A stretch of 64,000 nucleotides of DNA, from contig NZ_JWMA01000001.1 of assembly GCF_000812465.1 (NCBI RefSeq), positions 52,390 to 116,389 of the forward strand. Direction: 5' to 3'. Made by a program: the position numbers and the translations under genes. Numbering within the stretch: the stretch's first letter is position 1; each line of letters begins with the position of its first letter. This stretch comes from Cupriavidus sp. IDO (GTDB lineage: Bacteria; Pseudomonadota; Gammaproteobacteria; Burkholderiales; Burkholderiaceae). This document shows positions 28,160-37,398 of the stretch, one piece after another. A model generated the notes under the pieces. That model did no database searches, was not told where the DNA came from, and was given only the letters and a program-made list of their open reading frames with translations.

Positions 28160-28570
28160 GACTGTCTCCTGGTGAATTCCTGCCCCCGCTCCCGAGCTGC
28201 TGGCTTCGGGCCGGGGTCTGACGGGTTGACTCGCGGATGCGGCGCTGCCGCGCCTTGCATCGGGCCGCCGCCGGGGGCTCTGTTCCGAACCCTCCGCGCG
28301 GCAGGCGCATGGCTACCGCCCGCATTTATTGGTCGAGCCGATTCTATGGAAGCAGAAAGTGCAACACAAGCGAAATTTTCAAATTGCGATATCGTTTCTT
28401 ACAATGTGAAATATTGCGGCAGCGCATCAAGAAACACATCGATCCCGGCAGGCCGCAACCCGCAAGCCGCGCCGCCAGGACCGGCGACACCGTATTTTCA
28501 TAGGCGCTTTCCCCAAGCGACGCACCGCAATAATCCCGATACACTGGTCGGTCAGCCGTCAATCCCCGTC
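28160..28570. other. Divergent control region, aceE / sensor kinase
   Basis: A 411-base region without a gene. It contains the aceE leader and probable promoter and, between 28365 and 28430, an AT-rich block unlike the surrounding GC-rich DNA, where regulators could bind. ORFs that run through it toward the kinase gene are unsupported extensions. Confidence 0.55.
28341..28369 (-). promoter_or_regulatory. Probable aceE promoter
   Basis: On the minus strand TTGTGT (28369-28364) and TAGAAT (28346-28341) are 17 bases apart and about 180 bases before aceE. No PdhR-type ATTGGT-N4-ACCAAT operator is visible near it. Confidence 0.5.
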
Positions 28571-31162
28571 ATGTCGTTTTTCGATCGATTCCTTTCCAGC
28601 CTGCGCGCAGCCATTCTTCCCCCCACCGCTTCGGGCACGGCCAAGGCGACCGGAGGCGATGCCGCGCACGCCGCCCCGCCGCACAGCACCCTGGGCGCGC
28701 TCGAGACGCTGGCGGCCGGCGACGACGGCGGCACCGTCACCGCCCCGCCGCGCGGGCTGTGGTGGCTGCGCTGGCGCAACCTGGTTGCAACCAGCTGGTT
28801 TATGTTCATTCCGCTGGTTGCCATTGTGCTCTTCACGGTGGCGATGGGCGTCATCCTGTGGTCCCTGCATGAAACCGAGCGCCAGCAGCAGCGCGACGCG
28901 CTGTACCGCGACGCCGCCTGGGCGCAGCAGCGCGTGCGCCTGTCCCTGCTGAGCAACCAGGACCAGCTTGCCTCGCTCGCGCGCGACATTGCCGCCGCGC
29001 AGCTGGAGCAAGGCGCGTATCGCACCGCGGCACAGGAAATCCTGCGCGAGAACCCCGAGATCGTCTTCATCAACTGGCTCGATGCCACGCGCCGCGGGCG
29101 CTGGTCGCTGCCATCCACCTCGGAATTCGCCGGGCGGCTGCGCGAAAACGCGGACCAGCCGCTCGAGCCGGAAGTGCTCGACACCTTCGACGCCGCGCGC
29201 GAAACCCAGCGCGTGGTCTACTCGCGCCCGCTGGTCAACGACCGCGGCGACAGCTTCATGCTGGTGGAAGTGCCGATCGTGCGCGACAACGAGTTCCTCG
29301 GCACGCTGGGCGCGCTGTACTCGATCAACGGCATCCTGACCCACCTGCTGCCGCCCGAGCTGACCGAGCGCTACCGCTTCTCGCTGATCGACAAGAACAA
29401 CCAGATCCGCGCCAGCACCTCACTGCGCCCGGTGCCGGGCAATGCGCTGTCGTACGAGGTGCTGCTGGATCCGCCGGGCCATTCGCTGTCATTGCGCGCC
29501 GACGCGTATCCGCCGCCGTCCAACCTGCCCAACAACATGCTGCTGTGGCTGGTGGTGGGGCTGTCCTGCTTCCTGCTGTGGAGCCTGTGGAGCATGTGGC
29601 GGCACACCAGCCGCCGCTCCGAGGCGCAGCGCGCGCTGCTGGCCGAGACCTCGTTCCGCCGCGCGATGGAAAACTCGATGCTGATCGGCCTGCGCGCGCT
29701 GGACCTGAACGGACGCATCACCTACGTCAACCCGGCGTTCTGCCGCCTGACCGGCTGGCAGGAGAACGACCTGGTGGGCCGCCTGCCGCCCTTCCCCTAC
29801 TGGCCGCCCAACGACCAGCAGGAGATGCAGAAGCAGATCGACCTGACCCTGCAGGGCAAGTCGCCCGCCGGCGGCTATGAAATGCGCGTGATGCGCCGCG
29901 ACGGCAGCAGCTTCTTCGCCCGCATGTATGTCTCGCCGCTGGTGGACAGCCGCGGCCGCCATACCGGCTGGATGAGTTCGATGACGGACATCACCGAGCC
30001 CAAGCGGGCCCGCGAAGAACTGGCCGCCGCGCACGACCGCTTCACCACCGTGCTGGAAAGCCTGGACGCCGCGGTCTCGGTGCTGGCCACCGACAAGGCC
30101 GAGCTGCTGTTCGCCAACCGCTACTACCGGCAGCTGTTCGGCTGGGAAGCCGAAGGCCACATGAAGCTGGCCGGCGACGACCTCGACAAGGAGCAGGTGT
30201 CGGGCGACAACACCGACTACGTCGACGGCTACGCCGGCCTGCCGGCGTCGGAGCTGATGCCATACACCTCGGATGCGCGTGAAGTCTTCGTACCCGACAT
30301 GCAGAAGTGGTTCGAAGTGCGCCGCCGCTATATCCAGTGGGTGGACGGCCACCTGGCGCAGATGCAGATCGCCACCGACATCACGGTGCGCAAGGCGGCC
30401 GAGGAAATGGCCCGCCAGCACGAAGAACGCCTGCAGTTCACCAGCCGCCTGACCACGATGGGCGAGATGGCCTCTTCGCTGGCGCACGAACTCAACCAGC
30501 CGCTGGCCGCGATCAACAACTACTGCATGGGTGCGGTGGCGCGCCTTCATTCGGGCCGCAGCACGCCGGAAGATCTGATTCCGGTGCTGGAGAAAACCTC
30601 GGCACAGGCGGTGCGGGCCGGCACCATCATCAGCCGCATCCGCGGCTTTGTGAAGCGCAGCCAGCCACAGCGGCGCGAGGCGTCGCTGCACGACATCGTG
30701 GCCGACGCCGTCGGCCTGGCCGACCTCGAAGCCACGCGCCGGCGCGTCACCATCCTGACCCGCCTGCCGCCCCCGCCGATGCTGGTGTACGTGGACCCGG
30801 TGCTGATCGAGCAGGTGCTGGTCAACCTGCTCAAGAACGCCGTGGAAGCCATGTCCGGACTGCCTGCCCTGCGCGCCGGCGGCGTGGTGCGCCTGCACGC
30901 GCGCGTCGAGCCGGGCGAGTTCGGCAACAACGTGCACATCGACGTCATCGACCAGGGCCCGGGCGTGGACGAGGCTACCAAGGAACGGCTGTTCGAGCCC
31001 TTCTTCAGCACCAAGTCCGACGGCATGGGCATGGGCCTGAATATCTGCCGCTCGATCATCGAGTCGCACCAGGGCCGCCTGTGGGTCGAGAACAACATCG
31101 ACGGGATCGGCTGTACGTTTAAAATCATGCTGCCGCTGCAGCCGGGGATGACGGAGCAATAA
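28571..31162 (+). CDS. Membrane-bound PAS sensor histidine kinase
   Basis: An 863-aa kinase. Residues 72-99 and about 319-342 are membrane helices, enclosing a periplasmic sensor domain of about 220 aa. Two PAS domains follow (about 365-475 and 485-610), the first with GRITYVNPAFCRLTGWQENDLVG. The phosphoacceptor is H639 in SLAHELNQPLAAINNY, and the ATPase domain carries NLLKNAVEAM, DQGPGVDEATKERLFEPFFSTKSDGMGMGLNI. The HELNQPL type is typical of FixL/DctB-related kinases. I start it at 28571. The response regulator gene follows after 88 bases. It is divergent from the pyruvate dehydrogenase operon; a sensing role in carboxylate metabolism is only a guess. Confidence 0.93.
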   Translation: MSFFDRFLSSLRAAILPPTASGTAKATGGDAAHAAPPHSTLGALETLAAGDDGGTVTAPPRGLWWLRWRNLVATSWFMFIPLVAIVLFTVAMGVILWSLHETERQQQRDALYRDAAWAQQRVRLSLLSNQDQLASLARDIAAAQLEQGAYRTAAQEILRENPEIVFINWLDATRRGRWSLPSTSEFAGRLRENADQPLEPEVLDTFDAARETQRVVYSRPLVNDRGDSFMLVEVPIVRDNEFLGTLGALYSINGILTHLLPPELTERYRFSLIDKNNQIRASTSLRPVPGNALSYEVLLDPPGHSLSLRADAYPPPSNLPNNMLLWLVVGLSCFLLWSLWSMWRHTSRRSEAQRALLAETSFRRAMENSMLIGLRALDLNGRITYVNPAFCRLTGWQENDLVGRLPPFPYWPPNDQQEMQKQIDLTLQGKSPAGGYEMRVMRRDGSSFFARMYVSPLVDSRGRHTGWMSSMTDITEPKRAREELAAAHDRFTTVLESLDAAVSVLATDKAELLFANRYYRQLFGWEAEGHMKLAGDDLDKEQVSGDNTDYVDGYAGLPASELMPYTSDAREVFVPDMQKWFEVRRRYIQWVDGHLAQMQIATDITVRKAAEEMARQHEERLQFTSRLTTMGEMASSLAHELNQPLAAINNYCMGAVARLHSGRSTPEDLIPVLEKTSAQAVRAGTIISRIRGFVKRSQPQRREASLHDIVADAVGLADLEATRRRVTILTRLPPPPMLVYVDPVLIEQVLVNLLKNAVEAMSGLPALRAGGVVRLHARVEPGEFGNNVHIDVIDQGPGVDEATKERLFEPFFSTKSDGMGMGLNICRSIIESHQGRLWVENNIDGIGCTFKIMLPLQPGMTEQ

Positions 31163-31250
31163 CCCCACCTCGGTAGGGTGCGCAGGCTGTTACATCGCGC
31201 CCGGCCCGGTTACACTTCGCAGCAAATGATTTGTTGTCCCAGGAGACTTC

Positions 31251-31883
31251 ATGACCGCAACGCCAAACCCCACTCCCCACCGCGGCGAGACCGTATTCAT
31301 CGTCGATGACGATGAAGCGATGCGCGACTCGCTGACCTGGCTGCTGGAGGGCAATGGCTATCAGGTTCGCAGCTTCAGCAGCGCCGAGCAGTTCCTCTCC
31401 GCCTATGACGCGGGCCAGGTGTCTTGCCTGATCCTCGATGTCCGCATGCCGGGCATGAGCGGGCCGGAACTGCAGGAGCGGATGATCGCCGAGAACATCG
31501 ACATCCCCATCGTCTTCATCACCGGCCACGGCGACGTCCCGATGGCGGTCTCGACCATGAAGCGCGGCGCGATCGACTTCATCGAGAAGCCGTTCGACGA
31601 GTCCGAACTGCGCGCGCTGGTCGAGCGCATGCTGCAGAAGGCGCGCACCGACCATTCCGCCGCACGCGAACAGCGCGCCGCCAAGGACCTGCTCGGCAAG
31701 CTCACCACGCGTGAGCAGCAGGTGCTGGAGCGCATCGTGGCCGGCCGCCTGAACAAGCAGATCGCCGACGACCTGGGCATTTCCATCAAGACCGTGGAGG
31801 CGCACCGCGCCAACATCATGGAAAAGCTCAACGTCAACACGGTGGCCGACCTGCTGCGCCTGGCGCTCTCGCGCAACAGCTGA
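31251..31883 (+). CDS. FixJ/NarL-type response regulator
   Basis: A 210-aa two-domain regulator. The receiver domain (1-130) has acidic residues VDDDEAM, phosphoacceptor D63 in LILDVRMPG, the Thr/Ser site FITGHGD and Lys in IEKPFDE. A LuxR-type helix-turn-helix follows (150-205; LTTREQQVLERIVAGRLNKQIADDLGISIKTVEAHRANIMEKLNV). It has a strong Shine-Dalgarno (CAGGAGA). Surely the partner of the upstream kinase; its DNA targets are unknown. Confidence 0.95.
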   Translation: MTATPNPTPHRGETVFIVDDDEAMRDSLTWLLEGNGYQVRSFSSAEQFLSAYDAGQVSCLILDVRMPGMSGPELQERMIAENIDIPIVFITGHGDVPMAVSTMKRGAIDFIEKPFDESELRALVERMLQKARTDHSAAREQRAAKDLLGKLTTREQQVLERIVAGRLNKQIADDLGISIKTVEAHRANIMEKLNVNTVADLLRLALSRNS

Positions 31884-31950
31884 GCGGCCGCTGCGCCCCT
31901 GCCTGCGCCGGCCTGGTCCGGCGCAGCGCCCCCTCCTCTCCTCCCTGCAG

Positions 31951-32631
31951 TCAGTCCCGCAGATATTCCTCGTCGCGGAACGTGACCACCCATTGCGGCT
32001 TGTAGACCACAAAAATCGCCACCAGCATCCCGGTCAGGAAGGCCTCGCCGAACGCGAGGATGACAGTCGCCGCCAGTGTATCCGCGAAGCTGAACGGCAA
32101 CCCGGGCGCCATCCAGTAACGCCACCCCGCCTCGGCCGCACCGGCGCCCAGGGCAGCAAGGCCTGCGGCGAAATAACCGTGTCCCAGGATAAAGACGAAC
32201 GGATGCCGCGGCAGCAGCCTGCGCATGATCGCCTGCAGACCGGCTGAAATGAACGCCGGCAGCAACGCCAGCCACACGTAGCGCACCCACAGCGACGCCC
32301 AGTCAAACTCAGCCCAGTCGTGGCCGGCGAGATACTCGAGTCCGAACAGCGAGACCAGGTCGACAATAAACAGGGAAACCACCGCCAGCGGAAGCCCGAA
32401 CAGCGTCACCAGCAGCGTGGCGCCAAGCAGCTGGATCACCACGCCGCCGACCAGGGTGGCGCGAACAGTCCACAGCAGCGCCACCAGCACCATCGCGCCA
32501 AGCCACGCGTTCTGCAGGGCATGGCGCCGCAGCAGCCGCCATGGCTGGCGGCTCAGCGCCCAGCCAAGCCCGAACACAGAGGCGATGACCAGCCAGGGAT
32601 CTGACAGCAGGGACGGGAGTGCGGTGTGCAT
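31951..32631 (-). CDS. CbiM-like integral membrane protein
   Basis: A 226-aa membrane protein with six or seven hydrophobic helices. It resembles CbiM/NikM, the substrate-specificity components of ECF cobalt/nickel transporters: it keeps Met-His at the N-terminus and a central small-residue-rich helix pattern (QLLGATLLVTLFGLPLAVVSLFIVDLVSLFG, ATVILAFGEAFLTGMLVAIFVVYKP). No CbiN, CbiQ or CbiO gene is adjacent, so it is an orphan. The usual MHIPDG start is altered to MHTALP. Family assignment is moderate. Confidence 0.65.
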   Translation of the reverse strand: MHTALPSLLSDPWLVIASVFGLGWALSRQPWRLLRRHALQNAWLGAMVLVALLWTVRATLVGGVVIQLLGATLLVTLFGLPLAVVSLFIVDLVSLFGLEYLAGHDWAEFDWASLWVRYVWLALLPAFISAGLQAIMRRLLPRHPFVFILGHGYFAAGLAALGAGAAEAGWRYWMAPGLPFSFADTLAATVILAFGEAFLTGMLVAIFVVYKPQWVVTFRDEEYLRD

Positions 32632-32717
32632 GGGCCGATGCTACCAGCGCTGGCGGCATCTGCGGCTTGCATGCGATCAAGCCGCCATCGAGCCCCTTGA
32701 GGGCCGCCTTCACCCCT

Positions 32718-32723
32718 TATAAT
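32718..32723 (+). promoter_or_regulatory. -10 box of folD
   Basis: TATAAT lies 69 bases before the folD start. The best -35 match, TTGAGG at 32697-32702, is 15 bases upstream, slightly short. Confidence 0.45.
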
Positions 32724-32791
32724 TCGCCTTTGCATCCGCGCCAGAGTCCGGCTCTGAGTTCGCCTTTCTTCACCTCCCGGCCCATTTCCCC

Positions 32792-33643
32792 ATGTCTGCC
32801 CAACTGATCGACGGCAACGCCCTTGCCAAGCAAATCCGCTCCGAAGCCGCCCTGCGCGCCGCCCGCCTGACCGAGCGCGGTCACCGGCCCGGCCTGGCCG
32901 TGATCCTGGTCGGCGAAGACCCGGCCAGCCAGGTCTACGTGCGCAATAAGGTCAAGGCCTGCCAGGACAATGGCTTTCACTCCTCGCTCGACCGCTACCC
33001 GGCCGACCTGTCGGAGGCGGAACTGCTGGCCCGCATCGACGCGCTGAACCAGGACCCGAACATCCACGGCATCCTGGTGCAGCTGCCGCTGCCCAAGCAC
33101 ATCGACAGCCACAAGGTGCTGGAGGCGATCGCCCCGGAAAAGGATGTCGATGGCTTTCACGTCGCCAATGCCGGCGCGCTGATGACCGGCGCTCCGCTGT
33201 TCCGCCCCTGCACGCCCTACGGCTGCATGAAGATGCTGGAATCGGTCCAGTACCCGCTGCGCGGCGCGCGCGCCGTGGTGGTGGGCGCCTCGAACATCGT
33301 CGGCAAGCCGATGGCGATGCTGCTGCTGCAGGCCGGCGCCACCGTCACCATCTGCAACAGCAAGACCCGCGATATCGGCGCCCACACGCGTGAAGCCGAC
33401 GTCATCGTTGCTGCCGTCGGCCGCCGCAACCTGATCACCGCCGACATGGTCAAACCGGGCGCGGTGGTGATCGACGTGGGCATGAACCGCGACGACAATG
33501 GCAAGCTGTGCGGCGACGTCGATTTCACCGGCGTGCGTGAAGTGGCCGGTTACATCACGCCGGTGCCGGGCGGCGTGGGCCCGATGACCATCACCATGCT
33601 GCTGGTCAATACGCTGGAAGCCGCCGAGCGCGCTGCCGGCTGA
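32792..33643 (+). CDS. folD: Methylenetetrahydrofolate dehydrogenase/cyclohydrolase
   Basis: A 283-aa bifunctional enzyme that interconverts 5,10-methylene-THF, methenyl-THF and 10-formyl-THF in one-carbon metabolism. Motifs include [22 protein letters not shown] with the catalytic Lys, [22 protein letters not shown], the Rossmann [18 protein letters not shown] and the C-terminal [15 protein letters not shown]. Length and motif order are standard. It stands upstream of prlC with a 95-base gap. Confidence 0.97.
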   Translation: MSAQLIDGNALAKQIRSEAALRAARLTERGHRPGLAVILVGEDPASQVYVRNKVKACQDNGFHSSLDRYPADLSEAELLARIDALNQDPNIHGILVQLPLPKHIDSHKVLEAIAPEKDVDGFHVANAGALMTGAPLFRPCTPYGCMKMLESVQYPLRGARAVVVGASNIVGKPMAMLLLQAGATVTICNSKTRDIGAHTREADVIVAAVGRRNLITADMVKPGAVVIDVGMNRDDNGKLCGDVDFTGVREVAGYITPVPGGVGPMTITMLLVNTLEAAERAAG

Positions 33644-33738
33644 GCGGCCGCAGCATCACCCGGGGCATTGGAAAAATCCTGCCCCGGCCCAATCTGAGGG
33701 ACATTGCCCCAATCGAGGCCAGCCAACCGAGAACCGCC

Positions 33739-35823
33739 ATGGACCAAGCCGCCAACGCCACTAACCCGCTCCTCGACTTTTCCGACCTGCCCCGATTCGC
33801 CGAGATCCGCCCCGAGCACATCGGGCCGGCGCTCGACGTCCTGCTCGAACAGGCGCAGGCCGCGGTCACGCGCGCCGAAGATCCCGCCACCACGCCCGAC
33901 TGGGCCAATGCCGTACAGGCGCTGGAAGCCGCCACCGAGCCGCTGGGCCGCGCCTGGGGCGTGGTCGGCCACCTGAGCGCCGTCGTCGACACGCCGGAAC
34001 TGCGCCAGGCGCACGCCGAAAACCTGCCCCGCATGACCGAGTTCTGGTCGTCGCTGGGACAAAGCCTGGCGCTGTACGAAAAGTACAAGGCGCTGGCCGC
34101 CAGCCAGGAGTTCGCGGCCATGAGCGCGGCGCGCCACCAGCTGATCGAGAACGAGCTGCGCGGCTTCCGCCTGGGCGGCGCCGAGCTGCCCGAAGACAAG
34201 AAGCCGCGCTTTGCCGAGATCCAGGAGCAGCAGGCGCAGTTGTCCAAGGCGTTCTCGGACCATGTACTGGACGCCACCAACGCCTACGCGCTGTACGTCG
34301 AAGACCCGGCGCGTCTGGCAGGCTTGCCCGAAGATGCGAAGGAAGCCGCCCGCCACGCCGCCGAGAAGGAAGGCAAGGCGGGCTGGAAGTTCACGCTGCA
34401 TTTCCCGTCCTATTTCCCGGTGGTGCAGTACGCCGATGATCGCGCGCTGCGCCAGACCATGTACGAGGCGAGCGTCACGCGTGCTTCCGAACTGGCGCAG
34501 CAGTATGGCCAAGGCAAGGCCGAGTGGGACAATACCGCCAACATGCGCGAGCAGCTCTCGCTGCGGCGCGAGGAGGCCCAGCTGCTCGGCTACAACTGCT
34601 ATGGCGAAGTGTCGCTCGTGCCGAAGATGGCCGAATCGCCCGCCGAGGTGCTGAAGTTCCTCGATGAACTCGCCGTGAAGGCGCGCCCCTATGCCGAGAA
34701 GGACTGGGCCGAACTGAAGGCGTTTGCCGCCGCCGAGCTTGGCATTGCCGAACCGGCGCCATGGGACGTGGCCTACGCCTCCGAAAAGCTGCGCCAGCAG
34801 CGCTACGCCTTCTCGGAACACGAGGTCAAGCAATACTTCCCCGAGCCGAAGGTGCTGGAAGGCCTGTTCGGGGTCGTGCAGAAGCTGTTCTCGGTGCGCA
34901 TCGAGCCCGAGCCGGCGCAGACCTGGCACAAGGATGTGCGCTTCTTCCGCGTGACGACGCCCGACGGCGCCCTGCTCGCCCAGTTCTACATCGACCTCTA
35001 TGCCCGCGAAGGCAAGCGCGGCGGCGCATGGATGGACGATGCGCGCGGACGCAAGCTGCTGGCCGATGGCCGCGTGCAGACGCCGGTGGCCTACCTGACC
35101 TGCAATTTCTCGGCGCCGGTGGGCGACAAGCCCGCGCTCTTCACGCACGATGAAGTCATCACGCTGTTCCATGAATTCGGCCACGGCCTGCACCACATGC
35201 TGACGCAGGTGGGCGAGCTGGGCGTGTCCGGCATCAACGGCGTTGAGTGGGATGCGGTCGAGCTGCCTTCGCAGTTCATGGAAAACTTCTGCTGGGAGTA
35301 TGAAGTGCTGGCCGGCATGACGCGCCACGTCGACAGCGGCGAGCCATTGCCGCGCGCGCTGTTCGACCGCATGCTGGCAGCCAAGAACTTCCAGAACGGC
35401 ATGATGACGCTGCGCCAGATCGTGTTCTCATCGTTCGACATGCACCTGCATACCGACTTCGATCCGCTCGGCGGAAAGTCCGTGCTCGGCCTGTCGCGCG
35501 AGATCAACGACCACGTGCACGTCGTGCCGCAGCATCCGCTGTCGCGCTGGCCCAATACCTTCAGCCATATCTTTGCCGGCGGCTATGCGGCGGGGTACTA
35601 CAGCTACAAATGGGCCGAAGTGTTGTCCGCCGATGTCTATGCTGCGTTCGAGGAAGCCGCCCAGCTGTCCGGCACCGTGCTCGACAGCGAAACCGGCGCA
35701 CGCTACCAGCGCGAAATCCTGTCCGTCGGCGGCAGCCGGCCGGCCATGGATTCCTTCGTCGCCTTCCGCGGACGCGCGCCGCAGATCGACGCGCTGCTGC
35801 GCCACGGCGGGATGGCGGCATGA
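33739..35823 (+). CDS. prlC: Oligopeptidase A (M3 metallopeptidase)
   Basis: A 694-aa cytosolic zinc endopeptidase of the thimet oligopeptidase family, which degrades short peptides and cleaved signal peptides. The zinc motif H478-E-F-G-H482 is followed by GLHHMLTQVGELGVSGINGVEWDAVELPSQFMENF, as expected, with the third ligand Glu in that stretch. There is no signal peptide. The stop overlaps the xth start (ATGA), so the two are coupled. Confidence 0.96.
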   Translation: MDQAANATNPLLDFSDLPRFAEIRPEHIGPALDVLLEQAQAAVTRAEDPATTPDWANAVQALEAATEPLGRAWGVVGHLSAVVDTPELRQAHAENLPRMTEFWSSLGQSLALYEKYKALAASQEFAAMSAARHQLIENELRGFRLGGAELPEDKKPRFAEIQEQQAQLSKAFSDHVLDATNAYALYVEDPARLAGLPEDAKEAARHAAEKEGKAGWKFTLHFPSYFPVVQYADDRALRQTMYEASVTRASELAQQYGQGKAEWDNTANMREQLSLRREEAQLLGYNCYGEVSLVPKMAESPAEVLKFLDELAVKARPYAEKDWAELKAFAAAELGIAEPAPWDVAYASEKLRQQRYAFSEHEVKQYFPEPKVLEGLFGVVQKLFSVRIEPEPAQTWHKDVRFFRVTTPDGALLAQFYIDLYAREGKRGGAWMDDARGRKLLADGRVQTPVAYLTCNFSAPVGDKPALFTHDEVITLFHEFGHGLHHMLTQVGELGVSGINGVEWDAVELPSQFMENFCWEYEVLAGMTRHVDSGEPLPRALFDRMLAAKNFQNGMMTLRQIVFSSFDMHLHTDFDPLGGKSVLGLSREINDHVHVVPQHPLSRWPNTFSHIFAGGYAAGYYSYKWAEVLSADVYAAFEEAAQLSGTVLDSETGARYQREILSVGGSRPAMDSFVAFRGRAPQIDALLRHGGMAA

Positions 35824-36647
35824 GCGCGGCGCTGCCTTCCACCGGCCCGCTGCGCATTGCCAGCTGGAACGTCAACTCGCTCAAGGTGCGCCTGCCGCAG
35901 GTGCTGCAGTGGCTGGCCGAACAGGAGCAGGCCGGCGCGCCCATCGACGCGCTGTGCCTGCAGGAACTGAAGCTGCCGGACGACAAGTACCCGCTGGCCG
36001 AGCTGGAGGACGTTGGCTTCCACAGCGTCTACACCGGACAGAAGACGTACAACGGCGTGGCCATCCTGGCGCGCAATGCCACCATGCCGGTCGCCACCGA
36101 CGTGGTGCGCAACATCCCCGGCTTCGAGGATGTGCAGCAGCGCGTGATCGCCGCCACGTACGGCGATCTGCGCCTGGTCTGCGCCTATTTCCCCAACGGA
36201 CAGGCGCCGGACTCGGACAAGTTCGTCTACAAGCTCAAGTGGCTGGAAGCGATGACGGCCTGGCTGCGCGAGGAGATGACGCGCTATCCGCGGCTGGCGC
36301 TGCTGGGCGACTTCAATATCGCCCCCGAAGACCGCGACGTGCACGACCCCAAGAAGTGGGAAGGCCAGAACCTGGTTTCGCCGCAGGAGCGGGCCGCCTT
36401 CGCGGCGCTGGTGGAGCTCGGCCTGGCTGACGCATTCCGCAAGTTCGAGCACCCCGAGAAAGCGTTCTCGTGGTGGGACTACCGCATGCTGGCGTTCCGC
36501 CGCAATGCGGGCCTGCGTATCGACCACATCCTGCTGTCGCCGGCGCTGACCAGCGGCTGCACCGCCTGTGTGATCGACCGCGTGCCGCGGACCTGGGAAC
36601 AACCGTCCGACCATACGCCGGTGGTAGCCACACTCAACTGCGGCTGA
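35820..36647 (+). CDS. xth: Exodeoxyribonuclease III / AP endonuclease
   Basis: A 275-aa Mg-dependent nuclease for base-excision repair, acting at abasic sites. Motifs: RIASWNVNSL, LCLQELKL (metal Glu), GVAILAR, LLGDFNIAPEDRDVHDP, WWDYRMLAFRRNAGLRIDHILLS and the C-terminal SDHTPV catalytic His. It starts at 35820, overlapping the prlC stop by ATGA; the ORF upstream of this is a shadow of prlC. Confidence 0.95.
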   Translation: MSAALPSTGPLRIASWNVNSLKVRLPQVLQWLAEQEQAGAPIDALCLQELKLPDDKYPLAELEDVGFHSVYTGQKTYNGVAILARNATMPVATDVVRNIPGFEDVQQRVIAATYGDLRLVCAYFPNGQAPDSDKFVYKLKWLEAMTAWLREEMTRYPRLALLGDFNIAPEDRDVHDPKKWEGQNLVSPQERAAFAALVELGLADAFRKFEHPEKAFSWWDYRMLAFRRNAGLRIDHILLSPALTSGCTACVIDRVPRTWEQPSDHTPVVATLNCG

Positions 36648-36730
36648 CGCAGTTCCTGCAGAAAGCAATCACCGCGAGCCGGGAGCATTTGCGGCTCGCG
36701 GCGGCGCCCGGCTGCGGCTACACTCCCCCC

Positions 36731-37198
36731 ATGACCTCGGCCATGCTCCGCCATCGCAATCTTCCCCATCTGTTGCTGCAGGCGCGCGAGCACCTGCTGG
36801 CCGGCTTTCGCCCGATCCTGCGGCAGTTCGGCGTCACCGAGCAGCAATGGCGCGTCATGCGCACGCTCAACGAGCGGGGTCCGATGGAACCCAACCAGCT
36901 GGCCGACGCCTGCCTGATCCTGAGTCCGAGCCTGACCCGGATGCTGGCCAGCATGGAAGAAGCCGGCCTTGTCCTGCGCGAACGCTCCGCGACCGACCAG
37001 CGCCGCCAGCTGATCAGCCTGACAGGCCATTGCCGGGGGTTGATCGCGGAAATAGAACCGCTGATCGATGCCCGTTACGGGGAACTGGAGCAGCAGGTCG
37101 GCACCGAGCAGCTTCGCCAGGTCTACGGGGCGCTCGACGATCTGCTGGGCAGCTTCGCGCCACTACCGCCGGGCGGGACTACAGGCAGCGAGAGCTGA
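36731..37198 (+). CDS. MarR-family regulator, HpaR-like
   Basis: A 155-aa winged-helix regulator. LPHLLLQAREHLLAGFRPILRQFGVTEQQWRVMRTL and SPSLTRMLASMEEAGLVLRERSATDQRRQLISLT match the HpaR type, which represses homoprotocatechuate and other aromatic pathways. No aromatic pathway genes are adjacent, so its targets may be elsewhere. It starts at 36731; the ORF upstream is a shadow of xth. Confidence 0.88.
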   Translation: MTSAMLRHRNLPHLLLQAREHLLAGFRPILRQFGVTEQQWRVMRTLNERGPMEPNQLADACLILSPSLTRMLASMEEAGLVLRERSATDQRRQLISLTGHCRGLIAEIEPLIDARYGELEQQVGTEQLRQVYGALDDLLGSFAPLPPGGTTGSES

Positions 37199-37275
37199 CG
37201 GGCGGCATCGCGCGCCCGTCTCAAGGACTGGAACGAGCCGCTGAAGCGCGCGCCCCGCTGCCCGTATCGCTTATC

Positions 37276-37398
37276 ATGAGCGCAGACACCAACGACGCCA
37301 GCGGCCACGTAGCCGCGGCGCTTCAGCACTCCGCCTTCATGCACCCCATCGCGCACGGCGCCGGCCCCGATAGCCGACCACTCTTTATCGCCCCATGA
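37276..37398 (+). CDS. Possible 40-aa upstream ORF coupled to sulP
   Basis: A 40-codon ORF (MSADTNDASGHVAAALQHSA onward) whose TGA overlaps the ATG of the SulP gene in ATGA. It has no clear Shine-Dalgarno and no recognisable family. The exact overlap suggests translational coupling of the transporter, whose own start lacks a ribosome site. It could be chance. Confidence 0.3.
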   Translation: MSADTNDASGHVAAALQHSAFMHPIAHGAGPDSRPLFIAP

